DNA from: Streptomyces agglomeratus | GTDB taxonomy: Bacteria > Actinomycetota > Actinomycetes > Streptomycetales > Streptomycetaceae | Assembly (NCBI RefSeq): GCF_001746415.1 | Contig: NZ_MEHJ01000001.1 | Location: 3,369,001-3,433,000 of the forward strand | Length of the DNA: 64,000 nucleotides | Direction: 5' to 3' | Shown: positions 42,430 to 53,925 of the stretch, piece by piece | How positions within the stretch are numbered: the stretch's first letter is position 1 | Layout of the letters: each line of letters starts with the position of its first letter | Program-made: the position numbers and the translations under genes | Notes under the pieces: model-generated | What the model saw: the letters and a program-made list of their open reading frames with translations, nothing else | Told to the model about the DNA's origin: nothing | Database searches by the model: none

Positions 42430-42815
42430 GGCTACCTAGTAGTCCTGTTCTCTCGAAACGCTCTGGGACCCGGGGGCTGCCTGTGTCAGCACGGTTCTTC
42501 TCCGACCCACGCGGTCGGGCGTGTCGCATCCTCGCCAGTAAGAAATCCCGAAGGTTTTCCCTGAAGCAGGGGATGCGGTCCGTGACCGCGGGCCGGGGGA
42601 AAACACCCACCGGGTGCCTGGTATCAGCCCCGCTGACGCTTCCCGAAAGATTCCCGTACGTCCGCCCCAGCGCTGCCCGGAGGGGCAGTTGGGACGACGA
42701 GTACTGTGGGACTCGCTTCCGGTCCTCCCGACGGGAGGCGCGCAGCATCGGCACTCAACCGAGCAACCCCGACAGTCTGCCATACGGGGCACAGCCCGCG
42801 CCAATCGGGCGCAAG
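42430..42815 (-). promoter_or_regulatory. Long 5' leader of the S10 operon
   Basis: Nearly 390 bases without a gene between the promoter and rpsJ. It holds the hairpin element at 42500-42526 and GC-rich inverted arms near 42661-42750 (e.g. GGTCCTCCCGACGGGAGG). Leaders of this length on ribosomal operons often carry autoregulatory or antitermination signals; which applies is unknown. Confidence 0.55.
42500..42526 (-). promoter_or_regulatory. Leader hairpin element shared with the rpsL leader (copy 1)
   Basis: 27 bases that match 50315-50341 at 26 positions. The core CCGACC and GGTCGG pair around a CACGC loop. It lies 71 bases before the rpsJ start. Confidence 0.7.
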
Positions 42816-42843
42816 AGATTACCCCGTAGGTGACGAACGTCAA
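42816..42843 (-). promoter_or_regulatory. S10 operon promoter
   Basis: Minus-strand TTGACG (42838-42843), 16-base spacer, TAATCT (42816-42821). The best vegetative-type match in the region upstream of rpsJ. Confidence 0.75.
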
Positions 42844-42893
42844 ACCCAGGGCTACGCCCGGGCGCGCCGTAGGCCCTGCCGCACCGCGTCCGG

Positions 42894-43454
42894 TCAGCGG
42901 CGGCCGGCGCGACGGCGACGCCCGGCGACGACGAGGCCGACGGTCAGCACGGCGGCGGCCGTCAGTCCCACGCCGAGCGCGGTCTCGGCGGTGCTGCTGC
43001 CGCTTTCCATGGTCCCGCCCGCGCCACCCCTCACTCCGAGACTCGGGGACACGGTGGGCTGAACGGGTGCGGCGGTGGTGGCCGGCGCGGTGGCGGTCGT
43101 GGCCGGAGTCGCCGGCGTCACCGCGGCCGTGGCCGTGGCGGCCGGTGTCGTGGGCGACGCCGGGGCCGTGGCCGTCGTCGTGGTGGTGACGGTGACCGCC
43201 GGCCGGGGCACGGCCGTCGCCGTGCCGACCTCACCCCTGCTGGGCAGCGCCTCGCACGCGATCCGGTCGTCGTCCCCCGGGTCCTCGTCGAGCCGGTGCG
43301 GGTCCGTGGGGTCCCGGTCGAACTCCGCCTGCGCCTCCTCCTGGAAGGCGAAGTCGCTGCAGTCGAGATCGGGCTGCGCGTACGAGACGCCGGACAGCGG
43401 TACGGAGGCGGCGGCAGCCAGTACCAGGGCCGCGGCGGCAGTACGAAGGTTCAT
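42894..43454 (-). CDS. Secreted Excalibur-domain protein with C-terminal membrane anchor
   Basis: 186 residues. A signal peptide (MNLRTAAAALVLAAAASVPL) is followed by an Excalibur calcium-binding-type motif: DLDCSDFAFQEEAQAEFDRD, then DPGDDDRIACEALP with the paired Cys. A Thr/Ala/Pro-rich stalk leads to a final hydrophobic helix and an RRRRAGRR tail, which resembles a sortase-type anchor without a recognisable LPxTG. Probably displayed at the surface. It ends 51 bases before the S10 promoter. Confidence 0.82.
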   Translation of the reverse strand: MNLRTAAAALVLAAAASVPLSGVSYAQPDLDCSDFAFQEEAQAEFDRDPTDPHRLDEDPGDDDRIACEALPSRGEVGTATAVPRPAVTVTTTTTATAPASPTTPAATATAAVTPATPATTATAPATTAAPVQPTVSPSLGVRGGAGGTMESGSSTAETALGVGLTAAAVLTVGLVVAGRRRRAGRR

Positions 43455-43627
43455 TTCTCGAACGTAAGCAGGGTGATCTTTCTCTGCCACTCGACCGCGA
43501 CTGCTCCGAACGGGTCCGCCGCCCGGCGAACCGGGAACCTCCGCCGGGCAACCCGGAGCGCCCGACGGCCGTCTAGACCATCGCGGCCCGGCCTCGGGGG
43601 GCGGGCCGCGCCTCAGCGATCGACGGG

Positions 43628-45778
43628 ATGTACGCGCGGCGCGGGAACGCCCGCTGCGGGGGAAGCGGACGGAGCGCGGCCTTGGCCAGCACGAACGAAG
43701 GCGGCCGCGCGCCCGCGCGCCCGGGAGAGGGCGGACCCCGGTCCGGCCCGGACAGACGCGCGCTGATCACCTCGGCAGCCGCCGCGGCCGCCGGACTCGC
43801 CGTCAGCTCCTGCTCCGTGCCCGCCCCGCGCCGCACCGGCCCGGCGCCCGATCCGCTGCCCGGCAAGCCGATATCCCGCCCCCGCCGCGCGCTGCTTCTC
43901 CAGATACTCGCCCACCCGGACGACGACCTGTACTTCATGAACCCGGACACCCAGCAGACGCTGGACTCCGGCGTCCCGCTGGTGTGCGTGTACGTCACCG
44001 CGGGCGAGGCCAATGGCGTCAACCGCGTACCCGGCGCGGGGCCGCAGCCCGCGGACCGTACGGCGTACTCCTCCGCGCGCCATCAGGGACTGCGTCAGGC
44101 GTACGCCGTCCTCCTGGGCCTCCCCCGCTTCACCGGGTGGCAGAGGTCCGTCACCACCCTGCGCGGCGACCGGAAGGCCGAGCTGAACACGCTCGTGAAC
44201 GGTGACCGCCGGGTCGAGCTCGTCTTCCTCAACCTGGCCATGCACACCACCCGGGGCCGGACGGGCCTGCCCAGCCTGTGGGAAGCGCGCGGCCTCTCGC
44301 TGCGCACCGTCGTGGCCGACGGCTCGCCGCTGGAGAAGCCCGGCTCGTACGACCACGACGGGCTCGTCGACGTACTGGCGGGGCTGATGGAGCGGTACCT
44401 GCCCACCGTCGTGCAGACCCTCGACCCGGACCCCGACATCCAGCACAGCGACGAGGCGACCCGGCGCCGCGACAGCGAGCAGCCGGGATACTCCGACCAC
44501 GCCGACCACACGGCGGCCGCCTCCTTCGCGTGGGCCGCGATGATCCGGCGGGTCGCCGAGGCGACGGAGGGCGGCGGGGAGGTGCCGGGGTTCGTCGCCA
44601 CGTCGTACCGGGGCTACTACAACCGGCACTGGCCGAAGAACCTGCCGGAGCCCGTCCTGAGGAAGAAGGCGTCGCACCTCGTCCCGTACGGCGGGTCGCC
44701 CGACTGGGAGTGCGGGAACGCGGCGGGCTGCGGCGACTACAACGTCGGCGGCGACCGCCCGCTCACCAACCGCAAGGGCTGGGTCCGCTCCACGCACTAC
44801 CGCTATCCCGGCGCCCGCCCCATCGTCGCCACCGGCCCGGGCGGAAGGCTGACGGCGTACGGCGTGCTCGGCCTCCGGGTGGCGCGCTGGCGCGAGACGG
44901 CGCCCGGCAGCGGCGTGTGGGGCGCGCCGGACGACCTCGGCGGCGGACCGCTGGCACCGGCGCTCGGGGCGGCGGCACTGCCGGACGGCCGGCAGCTGCT
45001 CTTCGGACTGCGGTTCTCCTCGCTCGCGGGTCACGGCGCGGCGAACACGCGCGAGATCGTACTGCTGGAGGAACGCGCCCCCGGCGGCGAGTCCGGCGCC
45101 TGGACGGGTCTCGGCAATCCGGAGAAGCGCCACGAACGGGGCCGCCGCATCGGCTCGCCGGTCGCGGTGGCGGCGCCCGACGGCCGGGTCCATCTGTTCG
45201 TACGGAACGCGGACAAGGGCATCAGCACGCGGGTGCGCGGTACGGCAGGCCGGTGGGACGCCTGGCGTGACCTCGGCGGCGGCGAGATCCAGGACGGCCT
45301 GGCCACAGCGGTGGACGGGCACGGCCGGGTCCATGTCTTCGCCGCGGGCCACGAGACGGTGCACCACTGGACGCAGGACGCGCCGGGCCGGCCCGTGACG
45401 GCCCGCCCCGGTACCGGTCTGCCCACACCGGGCGGCTCCCCCACCGCCCTCACCGCCGCCGACGGCGGTATCGACCTGATCTACCGCCGCCCGGCCACGG
45501 CCCACCTGACGACGGCCCGGATCGGCGGCGCCCGCCCGGCGCGGGTGCGCTTCCACGGTTACGGCGCTGTGGGGGCCGCGACGGCACCGGCCGGCCCGGT
45601 CCTGCTGGGGCGGGACCGGGACGGCCGGGTCCAGCTGCTGGCGGAAGGCCGCCTGCTGCGCCGCGACGGCCTTCCGCCGTCCCTGGAGGGCGCCACCCTG
45701 CACCTCGGCCCCGGGGGCCGGGGCCCGGTGGTGGTGGGCATGGGAGCGGACGCGGCCCCGTGGCTGTGGCGGCCGTAG
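43628..45778 (+). CDS. PIG-L family deacetylase lipoprotein with C-terminal beta-propeller
   Basis: 716 residues. The N-terminus has a twin arginine (RR43-44) before a hydrophobic stretch ending in the lipobox VSSC (Cys62), so Tat export and lipidation are likely. The PIG-L domain shows AHPDDD at 95-100 and the distal HADH motif, the usual zinc ligands; the family deacetylates N-acetylglucosamine-type sugars. The second half (about 385-716) has repeated strands such as WDAWRDLGGG and DGRVHLFVR at regular spacing, typical of PLL-like lectin propellers. It probably acts on a surface or extracellular sugar. Confidence 0.85.
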   Translation: MYARRGNARCGGSGRSAALASTNEGGRAPARPGEGGPRSGPDRRALITSAAAAAAGLAVSSCSVPAPRRTGPAPDPLPGKPISRPRRALLLQILAHPDDDLYFMNPDTQQTLDSGVPLVCVYVTAGEANGVNRVPGAGPQPADRTAYSSARHQGLRQAYAVLLGLPRFTGWQRSVTTLRGDRKAELNTLVNGDRRVELVFLNLAMHTTRGRTGLPSLWEARGLSLRTVVADGSPLEKPGSYDHDGLVDVLAGLMERYLPTVVQTLDPDPDIQHSDEATRRRDSEQPGYSDHADHTAAASFAWAAMIRRVAEATEGGGEVPGFVATSYRGYYNRHWPKNLPEPVLRKKASHLVPYGGSPDWECGNAAGCGDYNVGGDRPLTNRKGWVRSTHYRYPGARPIVATGPGGRLTAYGVLGLRVARWRETAPGSGVWGAPDDLGGGPLAPALGAAALPDGRQLLFGLRFSSLAGHGAANTREIVLLEERAPGGESGAWTGLGNPEKRHERGRRIGSPVAVAAPDGRVHLFVRNADKGISTRVRGTAGRWDAWRDLGGGEIQDGLATAVDGHGRVHVFAAGHETVHHWTQDAPGRPVTARPGTGLPTPGGSPTALTAADGGIDLIYRRPATAHLTTARIGGARPARVRFHGYGAVGAATAPAGPVLLGRDRDGRVQLLAEGRLLRRDGLPPSLEGATLHLGPGGRGPVVVGMGADAAPWLWRP

Positions 45779-45828
45779 CGGGCTCCTTCACCGGGTGGCG
45801 AGTCCGCCACTCGTGACCAACGAGAGAA

Positions 45829-45867
45829 GGGCCCCGGCACCCGTCGCGAACGACGGGGCCGGGGCCC
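45829..45867. terminator. Bidirectional terminator between PIG-L gene and tuf
   Basis: GGGCCCCGGC (45829-45838) and GCCGGGGCCC (45858-45867) form a perfect stem. TTCTT follows on the plus strand and TTCTCTCG on the minus strand, so it can serve both convergent genes. Confidence 0.8.
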
Positions 45868-45909
45868 TTCTTGGTGCTCGTGCAGGAGCAACCAGGTCAA
45901 GCCACCGAA

Positions 45910-47103
<1,194 letters not shown>

Positions 47104-47170
47104 TGGGTCCTCCTGGAGTGGTTCTGTACGCCTTGCTTCATCGGCGCCAGGTGATCTTTGCTGGGATGCC

Positions 47171-47220
47171 GACCGCCGGGGGTTTCCCATACGGATCGCG
47201 GGGGAAAGCCCCCGGCGGTC
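47171..47220 (-). other. Large hairpin between fusA and tuf
   Basis: GACCGCCGGGGGTTT pairs with AAAGCCCCCGGCGGTC (one bulge), with an inner CCC/GGG. No T run follows, so partial termination or mRNA processing that separates tuf from fusA message is more likely than full termination. Confidence 0.6.
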
Positions 47221-47251
47221 GGGTCAAGCCTAAAGCGTCAACTCGGGGGAG

Positions 47252-49381
<2,130 letters not shown>

Positions 49382-49419
49382 AAGGCTCAATCTTCTCTCG
49401 GTCTCGATGTGGGTAGCGA

Positions 49420-49890
49420 CTACCAGCGGTAGTGCGCGAAGGCCTTGTTCGACTCGGCCATCTTGTGGGTGTCCTCACGCTTCTTGACGGCAGCGCCAAG
49501 ACCGTTCGAGGCGTCGAGCAGCTCGTTCATGAGGCGCTCGGTCATGGTCTTCTCACGGCGGGCGCGGGAGTAACCCACGACCCAGCGCAGCGCGAGGGTG
49601 GCCGCACGACCGGGCTTGACCTCGATCGGCACCTGGTACGTCGCGCCACCGACGCGGCGGGACTTGACCTCGAGCGAGGGCTTGACGTTCTCAAGCGCGC
49701 GCTTCAGCGTGATGACCGGGTCGTTGCCGGTCTTCTCGCGGAGGCCTTCCATGGCGCCGTAGACGATGCGCTCGGCGGTGGAACGCTTGCCGTCAAGCAG
49801 GATCTTGTTGATCAGCGACGTGACAAGAGGAGAGCTGTAGACCGGGTCAATGATGACCGGGCGCTTCGGGGCGGGGCCCTTACGAGGCAT
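49420..49890 (-). CDS. rpsG: 30S ribosomal protein S7
   Basis: uS7, 156 residues: [34 protein letters not shown], and [19 protein letters not shown]. Two bases after rpsL. Confidence 0.97.
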   Translation of the reverse strand: MPRKGPAPKRPVIIDPVYSSPLVTSLINKILLDGKRSTAERIVYGAMEGLREKTGNDPVITLKRALENVKPSLEVKSRRVGGATYQVPIEVKPGRAATLALRWVVGYSRARREKTMTERLMNELLDASNGLGAAVKKREDTHKMAESNKAFAHYRW

Positions 49891-49892
49891 TC

Positions 49893-50264
49893 TTACTTCT
49901 CCTTCTTGGCGCCGTAGCGGCTGCGGGCCTGCTTGCGGTTCTTGACACCCTGGGTGTCGAGCGAGCCGCGGATGATCTTGTAGCGAACACCCGGCAGGTC
50001 CTTCACACGGCCACCACGCACGAGCACGATCGAGTGCTCCTGCAGGTTGTGTCCCTCACCCGGGATGTAAGCAGTGACCTCGATCCCGCTGGTCAGACGC
50101 ACACGCGCGACCTTACGCAGGGCCGAGTTCGGCTTCTTCGGGGTGGTCGTGAACACACGCGTGCAGACGCCCCGGCGCTGAGGGGAACCCTCAAGTGCGG
50201 GCGTCTTGTTCTTCTCGACCTTGTCCTGCCGGCCCTTGCGGACCAGCTGCTGGATCGTAGGCAC
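49893..50264 (-). CDS. rpsL: 30S ribosomal protein S12
   Basis: uS12, 123 residues: [38 protein letters not shown] and [17 protein letters not shown]. The residues changed in streptomycin-resistant mutants are in the sensitive form (Lys in TPKKPNS and Lys in GRVKDLP). First gene of the str operon. Confidence 0.98.
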   Translation of the reverse strand: MPTIQQLVRKGRQDKVEKNKTPALEGSPQRRGVCTRVFTTTPKKPNSALRKVARVRLTSGIEVTAYIPGEGHNLQEHSIVLVRGGRVKDLPGVRYKIIRGSLDTQGVKNRKQARSRYGAKKEK

Positions 50265-50314
50265 TACTTCTCCGGTTTCTGTGTGCCGATCACTGTGAAA
50301 CTAACCTGGAACAC

Positions 50315-50341
50315 CTCCGACCCACGCGGTCGGGTGTGTCG
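50315..50341 (-). promoter_or_regulatory. Leader hairpin element shared with the rpsJ leader (copy 2)
   Basis: 26 of 27 bases match 42500-42526; the one change (G to A on the minus strand) is outside the paired CCGACC/GGTCGG core. It lies 51 bases upstream of rpsL. Confidence 0.7.
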
Positions 50342-50460
50342 AACACTGGAAGCCTCCGCGATCGCGGAGAAGTCACAGGTTGCGATGTGTTCTGACCTGG
50401 CTCACCGATGCGGACACAAGCACGCACGGCAGCACAGACACAGCCCAGGCACAAGGTCTG

Positions 50461-50489
50461 AGCGTACCTACCTCACCGACTCCGGTCAA
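50461..50489 (-). promoter_or_regulatory. str operon promoter
   Basis: Minus-strand TTGACC (50484-50489), 17-base spacer, TACGCT (50461-50466). The leader is about 190 bases. Its -35 lies about 40 bases from the stop of the leftward accessory gene, so the cluster joins the str operon without spare DNA. Confidence 0.75.
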
Positions 50490-50529
50490 AACAAATAGCC
50501 ACGCCCGCCGCCGCATGGGCGCACCCGCA

Positions 50530-51156
50530 TCACGGGCGGTCGCGGCGGCCCGGCCGGTGGGTGGTCAGGCGCGGGATGGTAGGGGCCCTGGAGTTCCGGT
50601 TCTTGGCCACCAGCCCGGAGCCCGGCGACGGGGCCGGGGCAGCCGGGTCGGCGGCCTGGGGGCTGTCGTCGCCGGCCTTCGCCGGGCCCCTGTCCGTAGA
50701 CCTGTGGGAGGGAGTCGGCTCCTCCGTCCCGGAGGGAGGCGGCTCCGCGGAGCCTTCGGAGGGCGAGTCCTGCGGGAAGGGAATGACGGCGGCCTGGCCG
50801 GGGGTGCGGCCGACGAGCCTCAGGCGGCGGGTCTGGGCGATGCGGCGCGCCTGTTCGAGAGCGGGCTCGTACTGGTCGGCCGCGTCCCGCCAGCCGCTCG
50901 CGTAGGCCCGGAACTCGCGCCGTTCCAGTTCCGCGCGTAAAAGGACGGCGACATCCTCCGGCGGATGGTGCTCCAGGTACTCGCCGAGGGTCGCGAGGAG
51001 GGCCGGGAGTCCCTCCGGCGGTTCGGGCAGACCCGGTGCGGGGTTCCGCGCCTTGGGCACTCCGCGCGGCGCGCCGGGCTCCTCGTCGTGGGAGCCGCCC
51101 GCCGATCGGGAGCACTCTTCGCTCTCGACCATGCACGGCTCACTTTCGCATCCCAT
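50530..51156 (-). CDS. Conserved hypothetical protein with an SGWRDA motif
   Basis: 208 residues from MGCESEPCMVESEECSRS. The middle part is helical (GLPALLATLGEYLEHHPPED, EFRAYASGWRDAADQYEPAL), the end is Pro/Ser-rich and disordered. ATG 51154-51156 has GAGG six bases upstream. It follows the XRE regulator leftward and is likely co-transcribed. The EFRAYASGWRDAA motif recurs in the 92-residue protein at 53473-53751. Function unknown. Confidence 0.72.
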   Translation of the reverse strand: MGCESEPCMVESEECSRSAGGSHDEEPGAPRGVPKARNPAPGLPEPPEGLPALLATLGEYLEHHPPEDVAVLLRAELERREFRAYASGWRDAADQYEPALEQARRIAQTRRLRLVGRTPGQAAVIPFPQDSPSEGSAEPPPSGTEEPTPSHRSTDRGPAKAGDDSPQAADPAAPAPSPGSGLVAKNRNSRAPTIPRLTTHRPGRRDRP

Positions 51157-51239
51157 CGCCCGCCTCGGGTGGCGTTCAGCCTGCGTGAGTGGGGGAACAG
51201 GCCCCGAAATCATACTGGCCGGTCACACCCGGGCCACGG

Positions 51240-51725
51240 TCAGCCCTTCCTGGCGTTCTTCACGGCCGGGGACCCGCCGCGCGCCGCCGCCGCGCGTTCG
51301 GGCCGCACATCCGCCGCCGCGGCCGGCAGGAACTGGCCCGCGACCTTGATGAACATGTCCCACTGGTCAGGTGGGACACCGAGACCGGCCGCGGCCTCTT
51401 CCAGGGTGAGCCGGTGGGCCGGCGCCCCGGCGCCGGGCGAGCTGTCCTGTAGGTCCGGCAGGGGCAGGTCCTCTTCGGAGAGCCGTCCGGAGCGGATCAG
51501 CATCTCCCGCACCGGGACCCGCAGGACATGGGCGAGCCGTCGGGTCGTTTCGAGGTCCGGCATGCTCTGGCCCTGCAACAGGCGGGTGATGGCGGCGCGG
51601 TGTACGCCCGCTTCGTCGGCGAGGCGCGACTTTCCGCCGCCGCGGGGGCTGTCGATGTCGTATCCCCGGGCGCGGATCAGGTCTTCGATCCAGGCGGTGA
51701 ACTGTTCCAGTTCGCTGGCGGTCAC
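51240..51725 (-). CDS. XRE-family transcriptional regulator
   Basis: 161 residues. A helix-turn-helix (about 30-65: SRLADEAGVHRAAITRLLQG, LETTRRLAHVLRVPVREML) is followed by an acidic/Pro linker and a C-terminal helical part (LTLEEAAAGLGVPPDQWDMF). Start GTG 51723-51725 with GGAGG upstream. It diverges from the WhiB-like gene across an intergenic region with palindromic TTGCGCGCAA sites, so autoregulation is likely; a TAGTCT at 51755-51760 (minus strand) is its probable -10. Confidence 0.88.
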   Translation of the reverse strand: MTASELEQFTAWIEDLIRARGYDIDSPRGGGKSRLADEAGVHRAAITRLLQGQSMPDLETTRRLAHVLRVPVREMLIRSGRLSEEDLPLPDLQDSSPGAGAPAHRLTLEEAAAGLGVPPDQWDMFIKVAGQFLPAAAADVRPERAAAARGGSPAVKNARKG

Positions 51726-51764
51726 AGGTGGTCGCCTCCCTCCAAGGCGGACTCAGACTAACGC

Positions 51765-51782
51765 GCTTGCGCGCAAGGAATT
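51765..51782. promoter_or_regulatory. Candidate operator O1 for the XRE regulator
   Basis: GCTTGCGCGCAAGGAATT with the palindrome CTTGCGCGCAAG at 51766-51777. Identical to O2 and spaced 22 bases from it, two helical turns. It lies between the -10 and the presumed -35 of the regulator gene. Confidence 0.75.
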
Positions 51783-51786
51783 ACCT

Positions 51787-51804
51787 GCTTGCGCGCAAGG
51801 AATT
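51787..51804. promoter_or_regulatory. Candidate operator O2 for the XRE regulator
   Basis: Exact 18-base copy of O1. Both are on the same face of the helix. Confidence 0.75.
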
Positions 51805-51839
51805 GTGAGCATTCTGTGCGGAGGGGTGCGAAAGCTTAG

Positions 51840-51868
51840 TTGCGCGCTCACGCGCAACGTGTCAGTGT
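51840..51868 (+). promoter_or_regulatory. Operator O3 and probable promoter of the WhiB-like gene
   Basis: TTGCGCG-CTCA-CGCGCAA is a perfect 7+4+7 palindrome at 51840-51857. Its first six bases can serve as a -35 with CAGTGT (51863-51868) as -10 after 17 bases. The preceding TTAG makes a 12-base box identical to the one at 53926-53937. Confidence 0.6.
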
Positions 51869-51922
51869 GCGTGCTCGCAACGCAATGATCCGGTCAGACT
51901 CGGTCGCACTGGGAGCACCGGC

Positions 51923-52192
51923 ATGCCCGCACCATCCGCCTTCTCGCCCTCCGATGCCCTGGAGTTCTTCGGCTGGCGCGCGGCCGCCGCCTGTTCCGGC
52001 CTGCCCCCCACCGTGGTCTTCGCCCGTCGCGCGGCGGACGCCGAGCCCGCCCTGCGGGCGTGCGACCGCTGCCCGGTACTGCGGCAGTGCGAGGAGTCCG
52101 TGGCCCCGGCGGACAGCTGGTTCGACGGCGTGAGCGCCGGGCGGCTCTGGCGCAACGGGCGGCCGGTCAGCCTCGACGGAGCCCGCCGGTGA
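51923..52192 (+). CDS. WhiB-like (Wbl) iron-sulfur regulator
   Basis: 89 residues with the four Wbl cysteines C24, C47, C50 and C56 (ACDRCPVLRQC), expected to bind a 4Fe-4S cluster. The usual GVWGG turn is replaced by GVSAG, followed by a basic RLWRNGR. Wbl proteins act with the principal sigma factor and are seen in actinophages as well as in development genes. ATG has GGGAG upstream. The stop overlaps the next gene's GTG. Confidence 0.85.
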   Translation: MPAPSAFSPSDALEFFGWRAAAACSGLPPTVVFARRAADAEPALRACDRCPVLRQCEESVAPADSWFDGVSAGRLWRNGRPVSLDGARR

Positions 52193-53103
52193 CGGACCCC
52201 ACCGACACCACCGACGCCACCGCTTCCTCCGACGACCCGACCGCCGACCGCACCCGAGCGCACTTGGAGCACCCGATGACGAAGCCCGCCACCGACGGCA
52301 CGGGCGCGGTCCGTGACGCCGCACTCTGGGCCGAGATGCTGATCCGTCAGTTCCCGGAACTTCTCACCGAACTGGCCACCGGCCGACGGTCGTCGGTCGA
52401 GAACCCGCACCACCCGGGTGCGGCCGAGCTGTCGGCCCGTTCCGCCCGTATCCGGGAGGAACGCCAGGAGGCGCTGCTGAACGAGCAGCGGCACGGGCTG
52501 GCCGTACCCGGTCACTCCGCCGCGCCCGTACGGCTGCACGTGTCCGACGCCATCCGCGACATCACCGACGGCGTGGTGGAGCTGGAGGAGGCGGTCTTCG
52601 ACCGGCTCGCGCTGGGCAGGCCCCGCCGTGACTCGGTGCCGCGGCGGCTCCTGCGCCTCACAGCTCTGCTCGGCAGCGTCGCGGAAGACCCGGTGCTGGC
52701 CGGGCACGTACGGGACGAGGTGCGCCGGATGGCCAGGCGCTGCGCGCGCGCCCTGGGCGAGGCCGAGACGATGGTGCGGGTGCGCGGGCGCTGCCCGTGG
52801 TGCGAGTCGGTGTCGATGCGCGCCTTCCCCGAGCGCCGGGCGGTCCTGTGCGTCAACCCTGCCTGCCGCTGCGCGGATGCGGACTGCGACTGCGCTACGG
52901 ACCCGGCGTTCCGTCACATCTGGGCGGAGGGCGCCTGGCCGGAGCTGGCGCGGCTGGGCGGCGTGGACACGCAGGAGATCGCGGCGCGGATGTCGGACGA
53001 CGCACCGGAAGGCGTACGGCCCGACGGCGTACGGCCCGACGGCATACGGCTGGGACTACGGGGCTCGGCGGCTGCCCCGGCGCTGGACGGAGAGCGCCTG
53101 TGA
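52189..53103 (+). CDS. Cys-rich zinc-ribbon-like protein of unknown function
   Basis: 304 residues. Thr/Asp-rich start, helical middle (LIRQFPELLTELATGRRSS, LHVSDAIRDITDGVVELEEA), and a Cys cluster near 215-250 (CPWCES, CVNPACRCADADCDC) that looks like a zinc ribbon. A RPDGVRPDGIR repeat lies near the end. GTG 52189-52191 overlaps the Wbl stop (GTGA), so it is coupled. Probably a regulatory or accessory protein of the cluster. Confidence 0.75.
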   Translation: MTDPTDTTDATASSDDPTADRTRAHLEHPMTKPATDGTGAVRDAALWAEMLIRQFPELLTELATGRRSSVENPHHPGAAELSARSARIREERQEALLNEQRHGLAVPGHSAAPVRLHVSDAIRDITDGVVELEEAVFDRLALGRPRRDSVPRRLLRLTALLGSVAEDPVLAGHVRDEVRRMARRCARALGEAETMVRVRGRCPWCESVSMRAFPERRAVLCVNPACRCADADCDCATDPAFRHIWAEGAWPELARLGGVDTQEIAARMSDDAPEGVRPDGVRPDGIRLGLRGSAAAPALDGERL

Positions 53104-53327
53104 GCACTCGCCGGTCGCCGCTGCCGGCCCCTTCGCGGGCCGCGCTGATCACCGGCACGCTCGCCGCCCAGGAGGCCGACGTCGCGCCCGCCACCATCAG
53201 GAAGTGGGTGCAGCTCGGGCATCTGACACCGGCCGGGAGCCGGGGGCGGGCGCAGCTCTACCGGCTGGAGGACGTGTTCGCCGCCGAGCGGGCGACGCGC
53301 CGGAAACCGCGTACGCCGCGGACGTGA
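53100..53327 (+). CDS. Small MerR/excisionase-like HTH protein
   Basis: 75 residues. A winged-helix-type recognition region: TLAAQEADVAPATIRKWVQL, then GHLTPAGSRGRAQLYRLEDV, typical of HTH_17/MerR-like DNA-binding proteins. GTG 53100-53102 overlaps the previous stop as GTGA. No integrase is visible, so a regulatory role is as likely as an excisionase role. Third gene of the early unit, followed by a terminator. Confidence 0.8.
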   Translation: MSTRRSPLPAPSRAALITGTLAAQEADVAPATIRKWVQLGHLTPAGSRGRAQLYRLEDVFAAERATRRKPRTPRT

Positions 53328-53347
53328 GCCCGTACGACATACGAGAA

Positions 53348-53396
53348 AGGCGCCGGGCCGGCCACCCTTCGTGGGTTGGCCGGCCCGGCGCCTTTT
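53348..53396 (+). terminator. Terminator after the regulatory unit
   Basis: A perfect 17-bp stem (AGGCGCCGGGCCGGCCA with its complement at 53377-53393) followed by TTTT. On the minus strand CCTTTCTCG follows, so it may also end the leftward gene at 53473-53751. Confidence 0.88.
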
Positions 53397-53472
53397 CCGC
53401 GTCCGCGGCCGCTGGTGCGGGCACGGGAAGGGAGAGGGGAAGAGAGCGAACGCGCGTCGAGGCCCGCCGGCC

Positions 53473-53751
53473 TCAGGGGCCTTCCGCGGGGCCCGGCGGA
53501 CGCTCGGGCATCCGGAAGACCTGCGCCTCGGTGGTCACTTGGGTGGCCGTCAACGCCACGGCCTCCTGCCAGCCGCTGGTGAAGCCACGCACCTCCGCGT
53601 CGAGAGCGACGCGGGCGCCGACCTTGCCGACGACCGCGGTGAGGGCTCTGCCCATCTCGGCGGTGTACGTCCCCGCCTCCGCGGCCTCGGCCGCCACCTC
53701 TACGACGGCCGCCACCACATCGGTCAGCCGTTCATGCGCATTGGTCACCAT
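53473..53751 (-). CDS. Small hypothetical protein antisense to the cluster
   Basis: 92 residues: MVTNAHERLTDVVAAVVEVA, a long helix, then AEVRGFTSGWQEAVALTATQ. The GFTSGWQEA part resembles AYASGWRDA of the protein at 50530-51156. Leftward, between the regulatory unit and the structural operon. No other match. Confidence 0.6.
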   Translation of the reverse strand: MVTNAHERLTDVVAAVVEVAAEAAEAGTYTAEMGRALTAVVGKVGARVALDAEVRGFTSGWQEAVALTATQVTTEAQVFRMPERPPGPAEGP

Positions 53752-53925
53752 GGGCGCTCACCGCCACCTGTCTGCCCTGCCGTCGTGCTCGTCCTCACGC
53801 TCACCGTCCCTTACGCCCCGTACGGCGTTCCGCGCCTCACATCGCACTCTCTCGAATGTCCGTTCGATTGATTGCAGCGTAACGCAGGGGGCCCGGAAGT
53901 GAGGGGCAATGAGTCCGCGACCTAG

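Noticed and set aside
49893..50264. Streptomycin-resistance mutation in rpsL
   Set aside because: The lysines in TPKKPNS and GGRVKDLP are both the sensitive wild-type residues.
53100..53327. Excisionase as proof of an integrative element
   Set aside because: The small HTH protein could be an excisionase, but no integrase, att repeats or tRNA target is visible, so integration by site-specific recombination is not supported.
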